A DNA stretch of 64,000 bases. Origin: Gelidibacter maritimus (GTDB taxonomy: Bacteria; Bacteroidota; Bacteroidia; Flavobacteriales; Flavobacteriaceae). How positions within the stretch are numbered: position 1 is the stretch's first letter; each line of letters opens with the position of its first letter. The stretch lies in NCBI RefSeq assembly GCF_014062315.1, contig NZ_JACGLT010000007.1:62001-126000 (forward strand), read 5' to 3'. The translations under genes were made by a program, and so were the position numbers. Below are positions 42,629 through 53,000 of the stretch, one piece after another. The notes beneath the pieces are model-generated. The model was not told the DNA's origin. It made no database searches and worked only from the letters and a program-made list of their open reading frames with translations.

Positions 42629-43503
42629 TTGATTTTAAATTTGAGTCCGAGGGTGATATCCGAAGAAAAATTACCTTGATTTTTAAAAAAAATGGCAAAA
42701 ATCTGGTTATAGCCCAGATTGGCATAGATGGTATTGCTCAATTTTACATCCGCACCCAATCCAATTATAAGCGGAATATCGAAGGCGGTTTCATCAATAT
42801 GCTCTGTATTGATCGTGTCATTCTCATCAATATAAATGACAGTAGCCTTTGTGAAATTCAAGGTGGCAAATTTGGCATCGCCATACACGCTAAATCTCGA
42901 ATTTTCAATAAACCGATAACGGTACCCTAAAGAAAGTTCTGTCGTTTGGTATTTGAACTCATCTTTTTCAGCAACTTGACGCAATTGCAAATAGCCGGAA
43001 TGTCTTCTGTTCGCAGTCACTAGCATTTCAACTTCTGCACCAAAGACAGCCGATTTCACATTTTGCGGGTTTTCCACAAACGGGCTGTTGGTGATACCTC
43101 CAAAAATGCCCAACCGGATTTCAGGATGAAAACTGGCATGCATGGAGATGTAATCTGGATTGACAGCGGTATTATAACGCTCAATAAAACGGGCTAAACT
43201 TGGTAAACGCAACTTGAGTTTAGATACGTCTAATGTGTTATTGGTGATGTCTTTTAAGGCCGATTTATATTGTTCCTGATACACACCGTTGGCATTTTTT
43301 GTATTGATCAATTCCACCAACTGATCATCTTGGGTTTTAATGAAATAACGATACTCCTCATCAATAATATTCCAAAGTAAAGCCACAGGACCATCAACGG
43401 CCGTTTTTAATTGAATGGATTGCCCATCAATAGTATAGGATTTTTGGGCAATGGCTAAAGTGGAACTGAACAAGAGCAATGCAATTAGAAATAATTTTTT
43501 CAT
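42625..43503 (-). CDS. Outer-membrane beta-barrel protein
   Basis: This is a 292-residue protein with a signal peptide (S-T-L-A-I-A-Q). About 110 residues of helical or mixed sequence precede alternating amphipathic strands (L-S-L-G-Y-R-Y-R-F, V-Y-G-D-A-K-F) ending in L-G-L-K-F-K-I-N, typical of an outer-membrane barrel. No specific function is recognisable. It converges on the TonB_C-like lipoprotein gene, the two stop codons overlapping, and is transcribed alone from a promoter near 43510-43550. Confidence 0.8.
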   Translation of the reverse strand: MKKLFLIALLLFSSTLAIAQKSYTIDGQSIQLKTAVDGPVALLWNIIDEEYRYFIKTQDDQLVELINTKNANGVYQEQYKSALKDITNNTLDVSKLKLRLPSLARFIERYNTAVNPDYISMHASFHPEIRLGIFGGITNSPFVENPQNVKSAVFGAEVEMLVTANRRHSGYLQLRQVAEKDEFKYQTTELSLGYRYRFIENSRFSVYGDAKFATLNFTKATVIYIDENDTINTEHIDETAFDIPLIIGLGADVKLSNTIYANLGYNQIFAIFFKNQGNFSSDITLGLKFKIN

Positions 43504-43552
43504 AAACCGAAAGTTACCTGATTGTAAATCTACAAAAAGAAATGGTAGGTCG

Positions 43553-44680
43553 CTATTTTTTATAAGACCTATCTTTCCATTTAAATCCCTTAAATACAGT
43601 GAGGAAGATTATAATAACACTGAAAAAAGGATAGAGAAATGATGATATATAGTAATGTTTTAAATGGTTTTTCTGATTGAAGAAATTGGCAGTTTTAAAA
43701 ATCAACAGAAAATCAATACTAAATTTAACGAGGAAGATTATTAGCAAATGAAGAGGAGCCATAATGCCGATAATAACTAATAAGACACAGCTAATCAAAA
43801 GTGCATTTAGACTTAAAACAATCAATCCCACCAGTTTTCCGAACCAGTTTTTATAAGTGTTTGTTTTGGCTGCCCAGCGTACGCGTTGTTCAACCAATTC
43901 GGACCATGAAGTTAATGCAGACGTAGCAACAACAGCATCTTGGCATTTTAAATAATGCACCTTGTTTGCATTTAATTTTGTGGCTTTTTCAAGTAAAAAA
44001 ACATCATCACCGCTAGCTATTTCTTTATTGCCTTGAAAACCATTTAGCGTTTTAAAAAGCTCCTTTTTATAAGCTAAGTTCGCACCATTGCATAGAAATG
44101 GCTTTCTTATACCAAAGCCTCCAATAGTTGCGCCTTGCAAACTCAAAACATCCAAGAGTTGGAAATTCTGTAAAAAACCATGGCAATTGACGTAGGTTAT
44201 CGGCGCGGCAATAAAATCGGGTAACCTTTTTTGGATGAATTCATCAAAGCTCTCCAACCAATATTTTGGCAGTACACAATCGGCATCCGTAGTTACAATC
44301 CAGTCATATTGAGCTTCTGAAATGCCTAAACTAATGGCATCCTTTTTTGGTGAATTGCTGCTTCGTATATTTTTAATGAGTGTGACGTTGAGGTGTCTGT
44401 TATTTGCCAACATTGAACGGACCAGTTGAACCGAAGTGTCGTTAGATTCATCATCAACAAAAATAATTTCGAAATGATCGTTTGGATAGTTCAGGTTTAC
44501 TATGGATTCCAAAAGTGGAGGGAGCCTTTTTTCCTCATTCCTGAACGCAATAATAATGCTAAAATGTGTTTTTGGTTTTAGATGTGACAATTGAAATGTT
44601 TTGACACGATCAAAGCCCAAAATAAAACTTGCCATGACTAGAACGTAAAGTAAACTGATACCAAAACAAATAAAAATCAT
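43553..44680 (-). CDS. Membrane glycosyltransferase family 2
   Basis: This is a 375-residue GT2 enzyme. An N-terminal membrane helix is followed by the GT-A domain with F-V-D-D-E near residue 73, the metal-binding T-D-A-D near 130 and Q-R-V-R-W near 265. Two or three C-terminal helices follow, an arrangement of processive or lipid-linked sugar transferases. It overlaps by 4 bp the upstream flippase-like gene, with which it is probably coupled. Acceptor and sugar are unknown. Confidence 0.9.
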   Translation of the reverse strand: MIFICFGISLLYVLVMASFILGFDRVKTFQLSHLKPKTHFSIIIAFRNEEKRLPPLLESIVNLNYPNDHFEIIFVDDESNDTSVQLVRSMLANNRHLNVTLIKNIRSSNSPKKDAISLGISEAQYDWIVTTDADCVLPKYWLESFDEFIQKRLPDFIAAPITYVNCHGFLQNFQLLDVLSLQGATIGGFGIRKPFLCNGANLAYKKELFKTLNGFQGNKEIASGDDVFLLEKATKLNANKVHYLKCQDAVVATSALTSWSELVEQRVRWAAKTNTYKNWFGKLVGLIVLSLNALLISCVLLVIIGIMAPLHLLIIFLVKFSIDFLLIFKTANFFNQKNHLKHYYISSFLYPFFSVIIIFLTVFKGFKWKDRSYKK

Positions 44681-45645
44681 GACACGGTTTTAGGAAGTTT
44701 GTGCCTGAGCATATAATAGCTCCCAATCACGCTTGGAAGTGCAAAATTCAGAATCCAGATAAGGGTAACTACCGAGAGAACAACAGGCTCTGAGACACCA
44801 ATCAATCCGAATAAGTAAACCGCAATGCCACCCTTAACGACGACATCAAAGATGAGAATAGATGGAATGATTGACGCTAATAAGTACATGCTTGAAATGG
44901 TAGTCATGGCTACCATGAAGTTTATATCCACTCCAAATAAATGCAGCAGATAATAAAACTGAAGGGAGAAAATGAGGTAACGCACCAAAGCACTCAAAAC
45001 CACTTTAAGTATGATTTTGTGAGAAATTTTCTTTATAAAAACAAATAGCCTATTAATGGTTTTCTTCTGACCACCAAACCACTTTGTTCTCAATATTGAA
45101 ATGACTAAAAGCCCCATAGCGATAAATGTCGCAAGCCAAATAAAGATGGCTTTATGGTTGAATTCTGGGTAAAAATGGAGCACATAATAACCCAACCCAA
45201 CCGTTCCAAACCCTGTGGTTACTCCCATTTGCGCACTATTGCCCACGAGATTCAACAACATTATTTTTTTTCGTAGTGATGCTTGAAAATATAAAGCTTT
45301 TGCGCCATAGTCACCAATACGGTTTGGAGTCCATAGAGAGGCGGTAAGTGCACCTAAACTCTGTGCTTTTGCTTCAATAAATGAAATTTCAGTAATTGAA
45401 CTTACCAAAGTCTGCCATTTTTTGATTTCAAAAAACCAGTTGGAAATACTCAAAAACAGTAAGATTATGACGGAAATTGATGAAATGGAACTGAATTTCA
45501 TCAAATTTTGTAGAAATTCGGGAAAACTCAAATCGCTATTTCGAAATAATTTTACGTAAATCATGTAAAAAGCGGCAAGAACAAGACTTAATTTAATAAG
45601 GACATGCAAGAAATGTTTAGTTTTGTATAAGAGTGCCGTTAACAT
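44677..45645 (-). CDS. UPF0104/LPG-synthase-like integral membrane protein
   Basis: This protein of about 322 residues has eight or so membrane helices and resembles the lysylphosphatidylglycerol synthetase transmembrane (AglD/UPF0104) family. It has R-I-G-D-Y-G-A-K-A near residue 110 and a late G-G-I-A-V-Y-L-F-G segment. Proteins of this kind move or modify lipid-linked substrates, and the GT2 enzyme coded 4 bp overlapping downstream may supply or use the substrate. ATG 45645 is preferred to the GTG two codons earlier. The divergent gap to the next gene is only about 27 bp, so promoters must overlap coding DNA. Confidence 0.82.
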   Translation of the reverse strand: MLTALLYKTKHFLHVLIKLSLVLAAFYMIYVKLFRNSDLSFPEFLQNLMKFSSISSISVIILLFLSISNWFFEIKKWQTLVSSITEISFIEAKAQSLGALTASLWTPNRIGDYGAKALYFQASLRKKIMLLNLVGNSAQMGVTTGFGTVGLGYYVLHFYPEFNHKAIFIWLATFIAMGLLVISILRTKWFGGQKKTINRLFVFIKKISHKIILKVVLSALVRYLIFSLQFYYLLHLFGVDINFMVAMTTISSMYLLASIIPSILIFDVVVKGGIAVYLFGLIGVSEPVVLSVVTLIWILNFALPSVIGSYYMLRHKLPKTVS

Positions 45646-45672
45646 AGTCACAAATTAAATGATAATTAGCTT

Positions 45673-46314
45673 ATGACCCCATATTTAAAAACACAAAACT
45701 TAACTTGGCTTTTATTTTTAACTCTTTTGACCAGCACGATCTCCCTGGCGCAAAAAGACGTTGAAAAATGGAAACTGCAGCTTGCATTGGGGGTTAACAA
45801 CCCGATTGATAGAGGCGAAGATGCAGGCTATTATTCCAAGTACATTAATTTTCCTACGGTTAACTTGGGGGTACAGCATATGCTTTCCGATAATTTAGGA
45901 GCAAAACTTGACGTTGGTTATAATAGGGCCTCTTCAGAGACAGGGTCTTTGCCTTATAAAATGAATTATACACGAATTAACTTACAAGCGGTATATGATT
46001 TTAAAGACCTGTTGACCTTCCTACCACCGCGAATTGGTGTTGTGGCCCATGCGGGTCCAGGTGTGAGTATGACCAAGCCGTTAGGCAGTTTTGCCAATAA
46101 CACCTATACTTATTTGAATTTTTTGGGAGGGGCAGAAGTCCATTATAGAATATCAAAATCGGTTTCCGTTTTTGCTGATGCTGGTTATGCGTATGGGCTT
46201 TCGGGAACAGATAAGTATGATGTGACTACTGATGGATTTTCGTTTAATGGCGATTTAATGTATGTTGCGTTCGGCGTATCCTTATCTTTGAGCGGATGCA
46301 ATTATTGCTTTTAA
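45673..46314 (+). CDS. Outer-membrane beta-barrel protein (OmpA-barrel-like)
   Basis: This is a 213-residue protein with a signal peptide (T-I-S-L-A-Q) and alternating beta-strands (N-L-G-V-Q-H-M-L, L-D-V-G-Y-N-R, V-F-A-D-A-G-Y-A-Y-G-L) of an eight-stranded barrel, ending V-S-L-S-L-S-G-C-N-Y-C-F. The final Cys pair is unusual because most barrels end in an aromatic strand. It abuts ruvC with no intergenic base, so the two are likely co-transcribed, though functionally unrelated. Confidence 0.8.
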   Translation: MTPYLKTQNLTWLLFLTLLTSTISLAQKDVEKWKLQLALGVNNPIDRGEDAGYYSKYINFPTVNLGVQHMLSDNLGAKLDVGYNRASSETGSLPYKMNYTRINLQAVYDFKDLLTFLPPRIGVVAHAGPGVSMTKPLGSFANNTYTYLNFLGGAEVHYRISKSVSVFADAGYAYGLSGTDKYDVTTDGFSFNGDLMYVAFGVSLSLSGCNYCF

Positions 46315-46926
46315 ATGACAAAAGAAAAAATTATTTTAGGAATTGATCCAGGGACGACCATAATGGGGTTTGGACTTATAAAAATAGTTGATAAAAAAAT
46401 GCTGTTTTTGCAACTGAACGAACTCGATCTTAAAAAGTATAGCGACCATTACCTGAAACTCAAACTTATTTTTGAACGTACTATTGAACTAATTGATACG
46501 TATCACCCTGATGAAATAGCCATTGAAGCACCGTTTTTCGGGAAGAACGTGCAAAGTATGTTAAAGTTGGGGCGCGCTCAAGGTGTGGCCATGGCTGCGG
46601 GATTAAGTAGAGAGGTACCAATTACCGAATACTCGCCTAAAAAAATAAAAATGGCAATCACAGGTAGCGGAAACGCAAGTAAGGAGCAAGTTGCAAAAAT
46701 GCTTCAAAGTTTATTAGGATTAAAAACATTGCCAAAAAACCTCGACGCGACGGATGGATTGGCAGCAGCAGTTTGCCATTTTTACAATTCGGGTAAAATT
46801 GAAATTGGTAAAAGCTATACGGGTTGGGCCGCTTTCGTGAAGCAGAATAGTAGCAGTTCATCCGCTACAAAAGGAGGTCCAAAAAACAATCCGATTATTG
46901 ACTTGAGAAAGAAGAAGCGGAGTTAG
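46315..46926 (+). CDS. ruvC: Holliday junction resolvase RuvC
   Basis: This 203-residue endonuclease cleaves four-way junctions with RuvAB. Catalytic acids are visible: Asp11 in L-G-I-D-P-G-T, Glu near 71 in A-I-E-A-P-F-F, and the Asp pair in D-A-T-D-G-L-A-A-A near 145-148. The C-terminal extension after about residue 180 (serine-rich, then basic R-K-K-K-R-S) is longer than in enterobacterial RuvC but usual in Flavobacteriia. The start codon directly follows the stop of the upstream gene. Confidence 0.97.
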   Translation: MTKEKIILGIDPGTTIMGFGLIKIVDKKMLFLQLNELDLKKYSDHYLKLKLIFERTIELIDTYHPDEIAIEAPFFGKNVQSMLKLGRAQGVAMAAGLSREVPITEYSPKKIKMAITGSGNASKEQVAKMLQSLLGLKTLPKNLDATDGLAAAVCHFYNSGKIEIGKSYTGWAAFVKQNSSSSSATKGGPKNNPIIDLRKKKRS

Positions 46927-46965
46927 TAAGCGGTTGTTAGTCTTGAGTTGGCAGTTAGCAGTCAG

Positions 46966-47222
46966 CAGTTGGCCATTAGCATTGGCCGTCTCAGTCTCAG
47001 TTTTCAAGTAATGGTATTTATTTAACTTAATAAGTCCTTTGTGAACCTTCGTGGGTCTTTGTGCAACTTTGTGAAATAGCTTTGTTTAGTCGGCAGTCGG
47101 CAGTTGGCAATCAGCATTGCCGTCTCAGTCTCAGTCTCAGTTTCAAGTGGTGGTTTTTATTTAACTTATTAAGTCCTTGTGAAACTTCGTGGGTCTTTGT
47201 GCACCTTTGTGAATTAGCTTTT
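46966..47222. repeat. Imperfect ~120-bp direct repeat upstream of hemW
   Basis: The units 46966-47083 and 47101-47222 share the order CAGTTGGC..., GCCGTCTCAGTCTCAG, TTTATTTAACTTA, AAGTCCTT...GTGAA, CTTCGTGGGTCTTTGTG and TTTGTGAA. Each also contains short internal repeats (GTCTCA, CTTTGTG). The stretch is non-coding. Confidence 0.85.
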
Positions 47223-47250
47223 TTATTTTCGTAAATCGTAAATCGTTATC

Positions 47251-48417
47251 ATGTCTGGCATCTATATCCACATCCCATTTTGTAAACAAGCTTGTCACTA
47301 CTGCAATTTTCATTTTTCGACTTCCTTAAAAAAGAAAGATGAATTGGTAGCTGCTTTAGCCAAAGAAATGGAATTGCGAAAAGATGAATTCAAAAACCAG
47401 GTGGTTGAAACTATTTATTTTGGTGGTGGCACTCCAAGTTTATTATCGATTGATGAGTTAAGATTTTTGATTGATGAAGTATACAAAAACTATGATATTT
47501 CTGAAAATCCAGAAATTACGATAGAAGCCAATCCCGATGATCTTATTAGTAATTCGGTCTCATTGAACCCAGCCGAAGTACGTCCTCCAACAATTTTCAA
47601 AGATTATAAAACTATCGGCATCAACCGACTTTCCATAGGCATCCAATCGTTTTTTGAGCAAGACTTAAAACTGATGAACCGCGCGCACAATTCAGAAGAG
47701 GCAATTAAATGTTTGGAAGAGGCTACCAAGCACTTTGATAATATTTCAATCGACTTAATTTACGGCATTCCGGGAATGAGCAACGAACGCTGGATTCAAA
47801 ACATTGATACCGCCTTGGCCTTCAATATCCCCCATATTTCAAGCTATGCCTTGACCGTAGAGCCTAAGACTGCTTTGGAGACCTTTATAAAAAAAGGCCT
47901 GGTTAAAAATGTGGATGATGATTTGGCACAAGAGCAATTTCACATCATGATTGAGAAGCTTGAAAAAGCGGGCTTTATACATTACGAACTTTCCAATTTT
48001 GGGAAACCAGAATATTTCAGCAGAAACAACTCGGCTTATTGGCAAGGCAAACCCTATTTGGGCATTGGGCCTTCAGCACATTCTTTTGACGGAAAGCATC
48101 GGGGTTGGAATGTGCCCAATAACTCCAAATACATTAATTCTTTGGAAAAAAACGTCGTTCCCATTGAAACTGAAACTTTATCTATTACGGATCATTACAA
48201 CGAATATGTAATGACTGGATTACGAACCATTTGGGGTATTTCTTTAGAAAAGATAGAAGAAGAATTCGGAGAAAAATACAAAACCTATCTTTTAGAACAA
48301 TCCCAAAAACATATTATTGAACATTTAATGTATCTTGAGGATGGCAAATTGCTGGTCACTAAAAAAGGTAAATTTTTGAGTGATGGTATTGCCTCTGATT
48401 TATTTATGTTGAATTAA
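47251..48417 (+). CDS. hemW: Radical SAM heme chaperone HemW
   Basis: This is a 388-residue radical-SAM protein. The cluster motif is C11-x3-C15-x2-C18 followed by N-F, that is C-x3-C-x2-C-x-F, which distinguishes HemW from HemN (C-x3-C-x2-C-x-C). Other landmarks are Y-F-G-G-G-T-P-S, I-E-A-N-P-D-D, N-R-L-S-I-G-I-Q-S-F and the C-terminal L-S-D-G-I-A-S-D-L-F-M. HemW delivers heme to membrane proteins. Between N-P-D-D and N-R-L-S there is an extra segment (including S-L-N-P-A-E-V-R-P-P-T) some 12-14 residues longer than I expect for the family. Confidence 0.94.
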   Translation: MSGIYIHIPFCKQACHYCNFHFSTSLKKKDELVAALAKEMELRKDEFKNQVVETIYFGGGTPSLLSIDELRFLIDEVYKNYDISENPEITIEANPDDLISNSVSLNPAEVRPPTIFKDYKTIGINRLSIGIQSFFEQDLKLMNRAHNSEEAIKCLEEATKHFDNISIDLIYGIPGMSNERWIQNIDTALAFNIPHISSYALTVEPKTALETFIKKGLVKNVDDDLAQEQFHIMIEKLEKAGFIHYELSNFGKPEYFSRNNSAYWQGKPYLGIGPSAHSFDGKHRGWNVPNNSKYINSLEKNVVPIETETLSITDHYNEYVMTGLRTIWGISLEKIEEEFGEKYKTYLLEQSQKHIIEHLMYLEDGKLLVTKKGKFLSDGIASDLFMLN

Positions 48418-48485
48418 AGATCACGCTGTTATAACTCCCAAAGAGTTTAAAACCCGGAGAGAGTTTTGAGAGAGTTTTAAATAAT

Positions 48486-49102
48486 ATGGCGTCATTAGAT
48501 AAAATAGAATTCGGTCATGAGTACCATTTTTATAATCGGCAAAACAGGGGTGATGCTACTTTCTATGACGAACAGAATTACAGATGTTTTTCTCACTTTA
48601 CCTAAAGTATATTTATCCTGTAGTAGATACTTATTGTTGGTGCTTACCAAAAAACCATTTTCATTGTTTAATAAGGTTTAATGAATTTATCGAAATCAAG
48701 ATAGAACAATTAAATTACTCTACGAACACTATATAAAATATGGACAAAGTTCATCCGTCAAAGCAACTTTTACATCTGTTCAATGCTTACACACAAGCTG
48801 TAAATAAAAGGTATGACCGAACCGAAAGCGTGATTGCAAAACTTTTCAAAAGAAAAATAGTATCTTCTCAGGATTATTTTATAAAATTGATTTTATATAT
48901 CCATAATAATCCTGTTCATGACCAATTAGTGGATACAATTGCAGATTTTGAATGGTCTTCTTACCATACAATTCTATCATCTAAACTAACTTATATATTG
49001 AAAAATGAGGTCATTGAGCGGTTTGGCGATTTGCCGAATTTTAAAATATTTTATTCCACGAATCAAGATTTTGAAGATAATAAATCTTTAATTTTAAAGT
49101 GA
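48486..49102 (+). pseudogene. REP-associated (Y1/IS200-like) transposase remnant
   Basis: The N-terminus from ATG 48486 (F-G-H-E-Y-H-F-Y-N-R) lies in one frame, stopped at about 48605. A second frame carries the HUH motif region (V-V-D-T-Y-C-W-C-L, then N-H-F-H-C-L-I). A third, from about 48740, gives the C-terminal half (L-F-N-A-Y-T-Q-A-V-N-K-R-Y-D-R-T, then Y-I-H-N-N-P-V-H and F-E-W-S-S-Y). At least two frameshifts separate these, so the gene is dead. Transposases of this kind act on REP-type palindromes, several of which occur in this window. Confidence 0.85.
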
Positions 49103-49153
49103 TTTTAAACCTTGACAGGGCTAAGAGATAAAAACAGTTAAAATACAAGTGAA

Positions 49154-49906
49154 ATGATGAAAACAACCATACATTACCAGTCAAATATTTACAAAGTAGA
49201 TTTATCTCAACCTCTTGATATATCCATCCCTTTACAAGCGAGCGGTAAGAATGTAAATGTGTGGTCTATTGAAGAGCCAAAAATAGAACCTGTAAAAAGC
49301 CGCAATTGGAAGGGAAGCGTGAAAGCTGGTGGTTCAGTCAATTTCAATAATATTTATTTTAATCCCCACGCCCACGGCACCCATACGGAATGCATAGGGC
49401 ATATTACGGAAGAATTCCATTCCATCAATGAAAATTTAGAGCAGTTTTTCTTTACTGCGGAATTGATATCTGTTGCTCCAGAAAATTATATGAAGGATAC
49501 CGTCATTTCCAAACATCAAATAGAGGTATTGTTAAAGGGTAAAACACCTGAAGCATTGGTGATTCGGACGCTGCCCAATACAAAAAATAAAAAGAGCCGA
49601 CATTATTCCGAAACCAATTGGACCTATTTAACCGAAGAAGCCGTGGTTTTCATCAGAGAGCATGGGGTCAAGCATTTGTTAATAGATTTACCAAGCGTTG
49701 ATCGAGAGCATGATGGAGGGAAATTGCTCTCACATAAAGCTTTTTGGAATTTTAATGGCGAGCGTAGGATGGATTGTACCATCACTGAGCTCATCTATGT
49801 TAAAAATAAAATAGAGGACGGCAGTTATCTATTAAATCTGCAGATAGCTCCATTTGTAAACGATGCATCACCGAGCAAACCGGTACTATATAAGCTTATA
49901 GAGTGA
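49154..49906 (+). CDS. Cyclase-family (kynurenine formamidase-like) metal hydrolase
   Basis: This is a 250-residue protein of the cyclase family (PF04199), whose members hydrolyse amides or cyclic imides using zinc or manganese. The metal-binding signature H-A-H-G-T-H-T-E appears near residues 74-81, and downstream D-L-P-S-V-D and a conserved H-D/H-K-A-F-W stretch complete the site. It is probably cytoplasmic, with no signal peptide. The physiological substrate cannot be told. ATG 49154 and 49157 are equally possible starts. Confidence 0.88.
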   Translation: MMKTTIHYQSNIYKVDLSQPLDISIPLQASGKNVNVWSIEEPKIEPVKSRNWKGSVKAGGSVNFNNIYFNPHAHGTHTECIGHITEEFHSINENLEQFFFTAELISVAPENYMKDTVISKHQIEVLLKGKTPEALVIRTLPNTKNKKSRHYSETNWTYLTEEAVVFIREHGVKHLLIDLPSVDREHDGGKLLSHKAFWNFNGERRMDCTITELIYVKNKIEDGSYLLNLQIAPFVNDASPSKPVLYKLIE

Positions 49907-50020
49907 TACGCATTTAGAATCTTTGAAAGAAAGCGTCGGGATTAAAATTGAAAATGCTAAGATAAATCTGTGCTTCGTCGCTTAAATTGTTTACATTTAA
50001 GAAGCGTAACCAGACTTACA

Positions 50021-53000
50021 ATGAGACATCTTGCTCTCTTTTTTCTACCTCTATTTTGGCTGTCTTTTGGATATTCTCAAACCATTTATCAAAAGGATAG
50101 CTTAACCATTTTAGCGGACTCCATTCACAACCAGGGCGATTATGATCAGGCAATATCCATCAGAAAACAAGCTATAGAATTTCAATATCGCGCACCACAA
50201 GATTATCAAACATATCTCAACGCTAAATATTTCCATACCAATTCTGCCTATTATGAATTTCAAAGTTATAATTATCATAATTCGGATAAGGGGATTACTA
50301 AGAAAGCCAGGGAGCAATATCTTGACAGTGCATTGCAGGCATCTATAAAGGCTCGAGATTTATATGCGAGTGTGCAACGTCCGGACCGAATGTTTCAGTA
50401 TCAAGTGCAAAACAGAGTTTATCACCAAACCGCTTATTTGGGCAACTGGCAACATGCTTTAGAGCAAGCGCAATTGGGTTATGAGTTTCTAGAAGATACC
50501 TTGTCCAAAACTGATAAGATATTTGTCGATTTGATATATGATATCGGGTATATCCACAGCCAACTGGGCGATTATTCTAAAGCGGTTGAAAATTACCAGG
50601 CGTCACTCAATTTATATAAAAAAATCGTTGGCGAAAACCATACAGATGTAGCACAAGCTTATAATAATATTGCAGTGGAATATCGGCACCTGGGGTTACG
50701 CAAGAAGGAGCTAGTATCCTTACTAAAGGCGAAAACTATTTGGGAGGATTTGGGAGGCGATGACAACAAAAAACACTTGTACAGTTGCTATGGTAACTTA
50801 TTTTATTGGTATTCCTATTATGGCGATTTTGACAGGGCAGAGGAATATATTCTGAAGAAGAAAAAACTACGGGAAGAAGAGGTTGTTAAAAAGTCGGGAT
50901 TTCTTAGAAACGAGGAGGAAATCTATAGGGATCAACTTTCTAACTGGTCGGATTTGATGCATCATTATGCGCGAAAAAATGATACGTTAAAGACCGCTCT
51001 TTATGCAAACACTATTCTAAATACCATTGACCCCAATAAGACACTGCTCGGTTTTGAGGTCAAATTTCTGACCTCCACATTGAAATTTTACGGTTCCATA
51101 GTAGAGAAAAAGAGCAATCAAGATGCTTTGGATTTGGTGGAAAAAGCCATTGGTCTTCAAGAAAAATATATGACCACTTATTATACAAAATCATTTGTTT
51201 TCCAACTGTACAAAGCAGAACTATTGGTCAGTGCAGAACGCTATCTTGAGGCGGAGAAAGTGTTGGACGCCCTACAAAAGTTGAAAGTTGATGAAGATAT
51301 TGCCAATAAATTTAAATGGACCATTCTTAGCGCACGCACGGCCCAAGGCTTGTATGACCAAAACAAAGCGAGACTGCTTTTTGATCAGTCATTTGCCTTA
51401 TTGAATACATCTGATAGAAGTATTGACAAGTTATCGGTTTCTGATCTATTACCATTAATTTCCTTCGAAACTATTGAGGGGTTTCTGATGATGGGCGATT
51501 TTTACGCGCAACTTTTTCAGCAAGATGGTACCCATGAAAATTTAAGAAAAGCAACCCATCGTTATCTGTTGGCCGCTAAAATTTACAATCAGTTGTATTT
51601 AGGGCAACGGTACAATGAACGCTTATTTACAGTTTACAATGATATTAACGAACGTTTGTTAGAAGTTGGCTCACTTCAAGACAACAATTCAGCAGTAGTG
51701 TCGGAAATCCTAAATACCATTGAAAACAATGCCTCCAAATTAACTTGGTCAAAATTTGTTTTCAACACTCGGCGTCAAGAAGTTGACGTTCCTAAGCGTT
51801 TTATCAATCAAGAGGAAAATATAAAGTCAGAACTTAATTTTTATCAAGACGCTTTGGCACTTGCAAAAGACGGTCCTGAGGAAAAAATTTCACTCTGGAA
51901 AGATAAAATTTATGAGTTGAAATCGGATTTGGTCAAAATTCAAGATTCTATTAAGGAAGAGAATAAAACCTATTATCAGCTCCATATTAAAAGTTTTGAC
52001 ATAGCAACACTTCAGAAGTCACTGAAAGAGAGAAAGCTTATTTTAAAATATATAGTTACAAATAAGAAATTATATACTTTTTCAATTTCCAAAAATAGTA
52101 TTGCATTATTACCGCCTATAGACAAGCTGAAAACAATGAGTACATTAAAAATATGCTTGGATAAATTAAAGCTACGAAAACAAGATTATGAGTCGTCTTT
52201 TAATGCCATGCGCAGGTTGTTATTTGACAGTATTGATCTTGAACCTTATAACAGAATAATTATAGTAGCAGATGGTGCTTTAAATTATTTTCCTTTTGAA
52301 GCGCTTTTGCTGGATAAAAAAATGCCTTCAGTAGGTTATGCTTCGTCGTTGTTATTGTATCAAGAACAAAGAAAGATGCATTCCAATTATGAAACCCTTA
52401 AGGTAGGTGCTTTCTCTGCATCCAATATTCAAAACAAATTACCAAGAGCGTCAGATGAGGTCAACGCAATTCTTGATATTTTTGAAGGAAAGAGTTTTAT
52501 CAATGCATCAAAAAATGAATTTCTTGAACATGTTGAAGACTCAAATGTTCTGCATTTAGCGATGCACTCCAATATTGATGAATTGCATCCCGAGTTTTCA
52601 TCATTAACCTTTTATGGCGAAAATGATAACCAACTATTTATATCGGAGCTTTATCACGAGAGTTTAGATGCTGATATGGCGGTCTTAAGTGCTTGTGATA
52701 CCGGCAGTGGCTTTTATGAAAATGGTGAGGGTGTGATTAGTCTATCGCGTGCCTTCAGTTATGCAGGTGTGCCGAGCACCGTGGTTAGTCTTTGGAAGGT
52801 GGATGATGAAGCCACCGCAAAAATCATGACTTATTTTTATGAGCATTTAAAATTGGGCGAGACCAAAGATGAAGCCCTGAAAAACGCCAAATTGGATTAT
52901 CTAAACTATACTGAAGACCATTTGTTGAAACATCCCTATTATTGGTCGGGGTTTGTGCTTTCTGGAAACACCGATGCACTAGTTGAAGCACGAAGTTATT

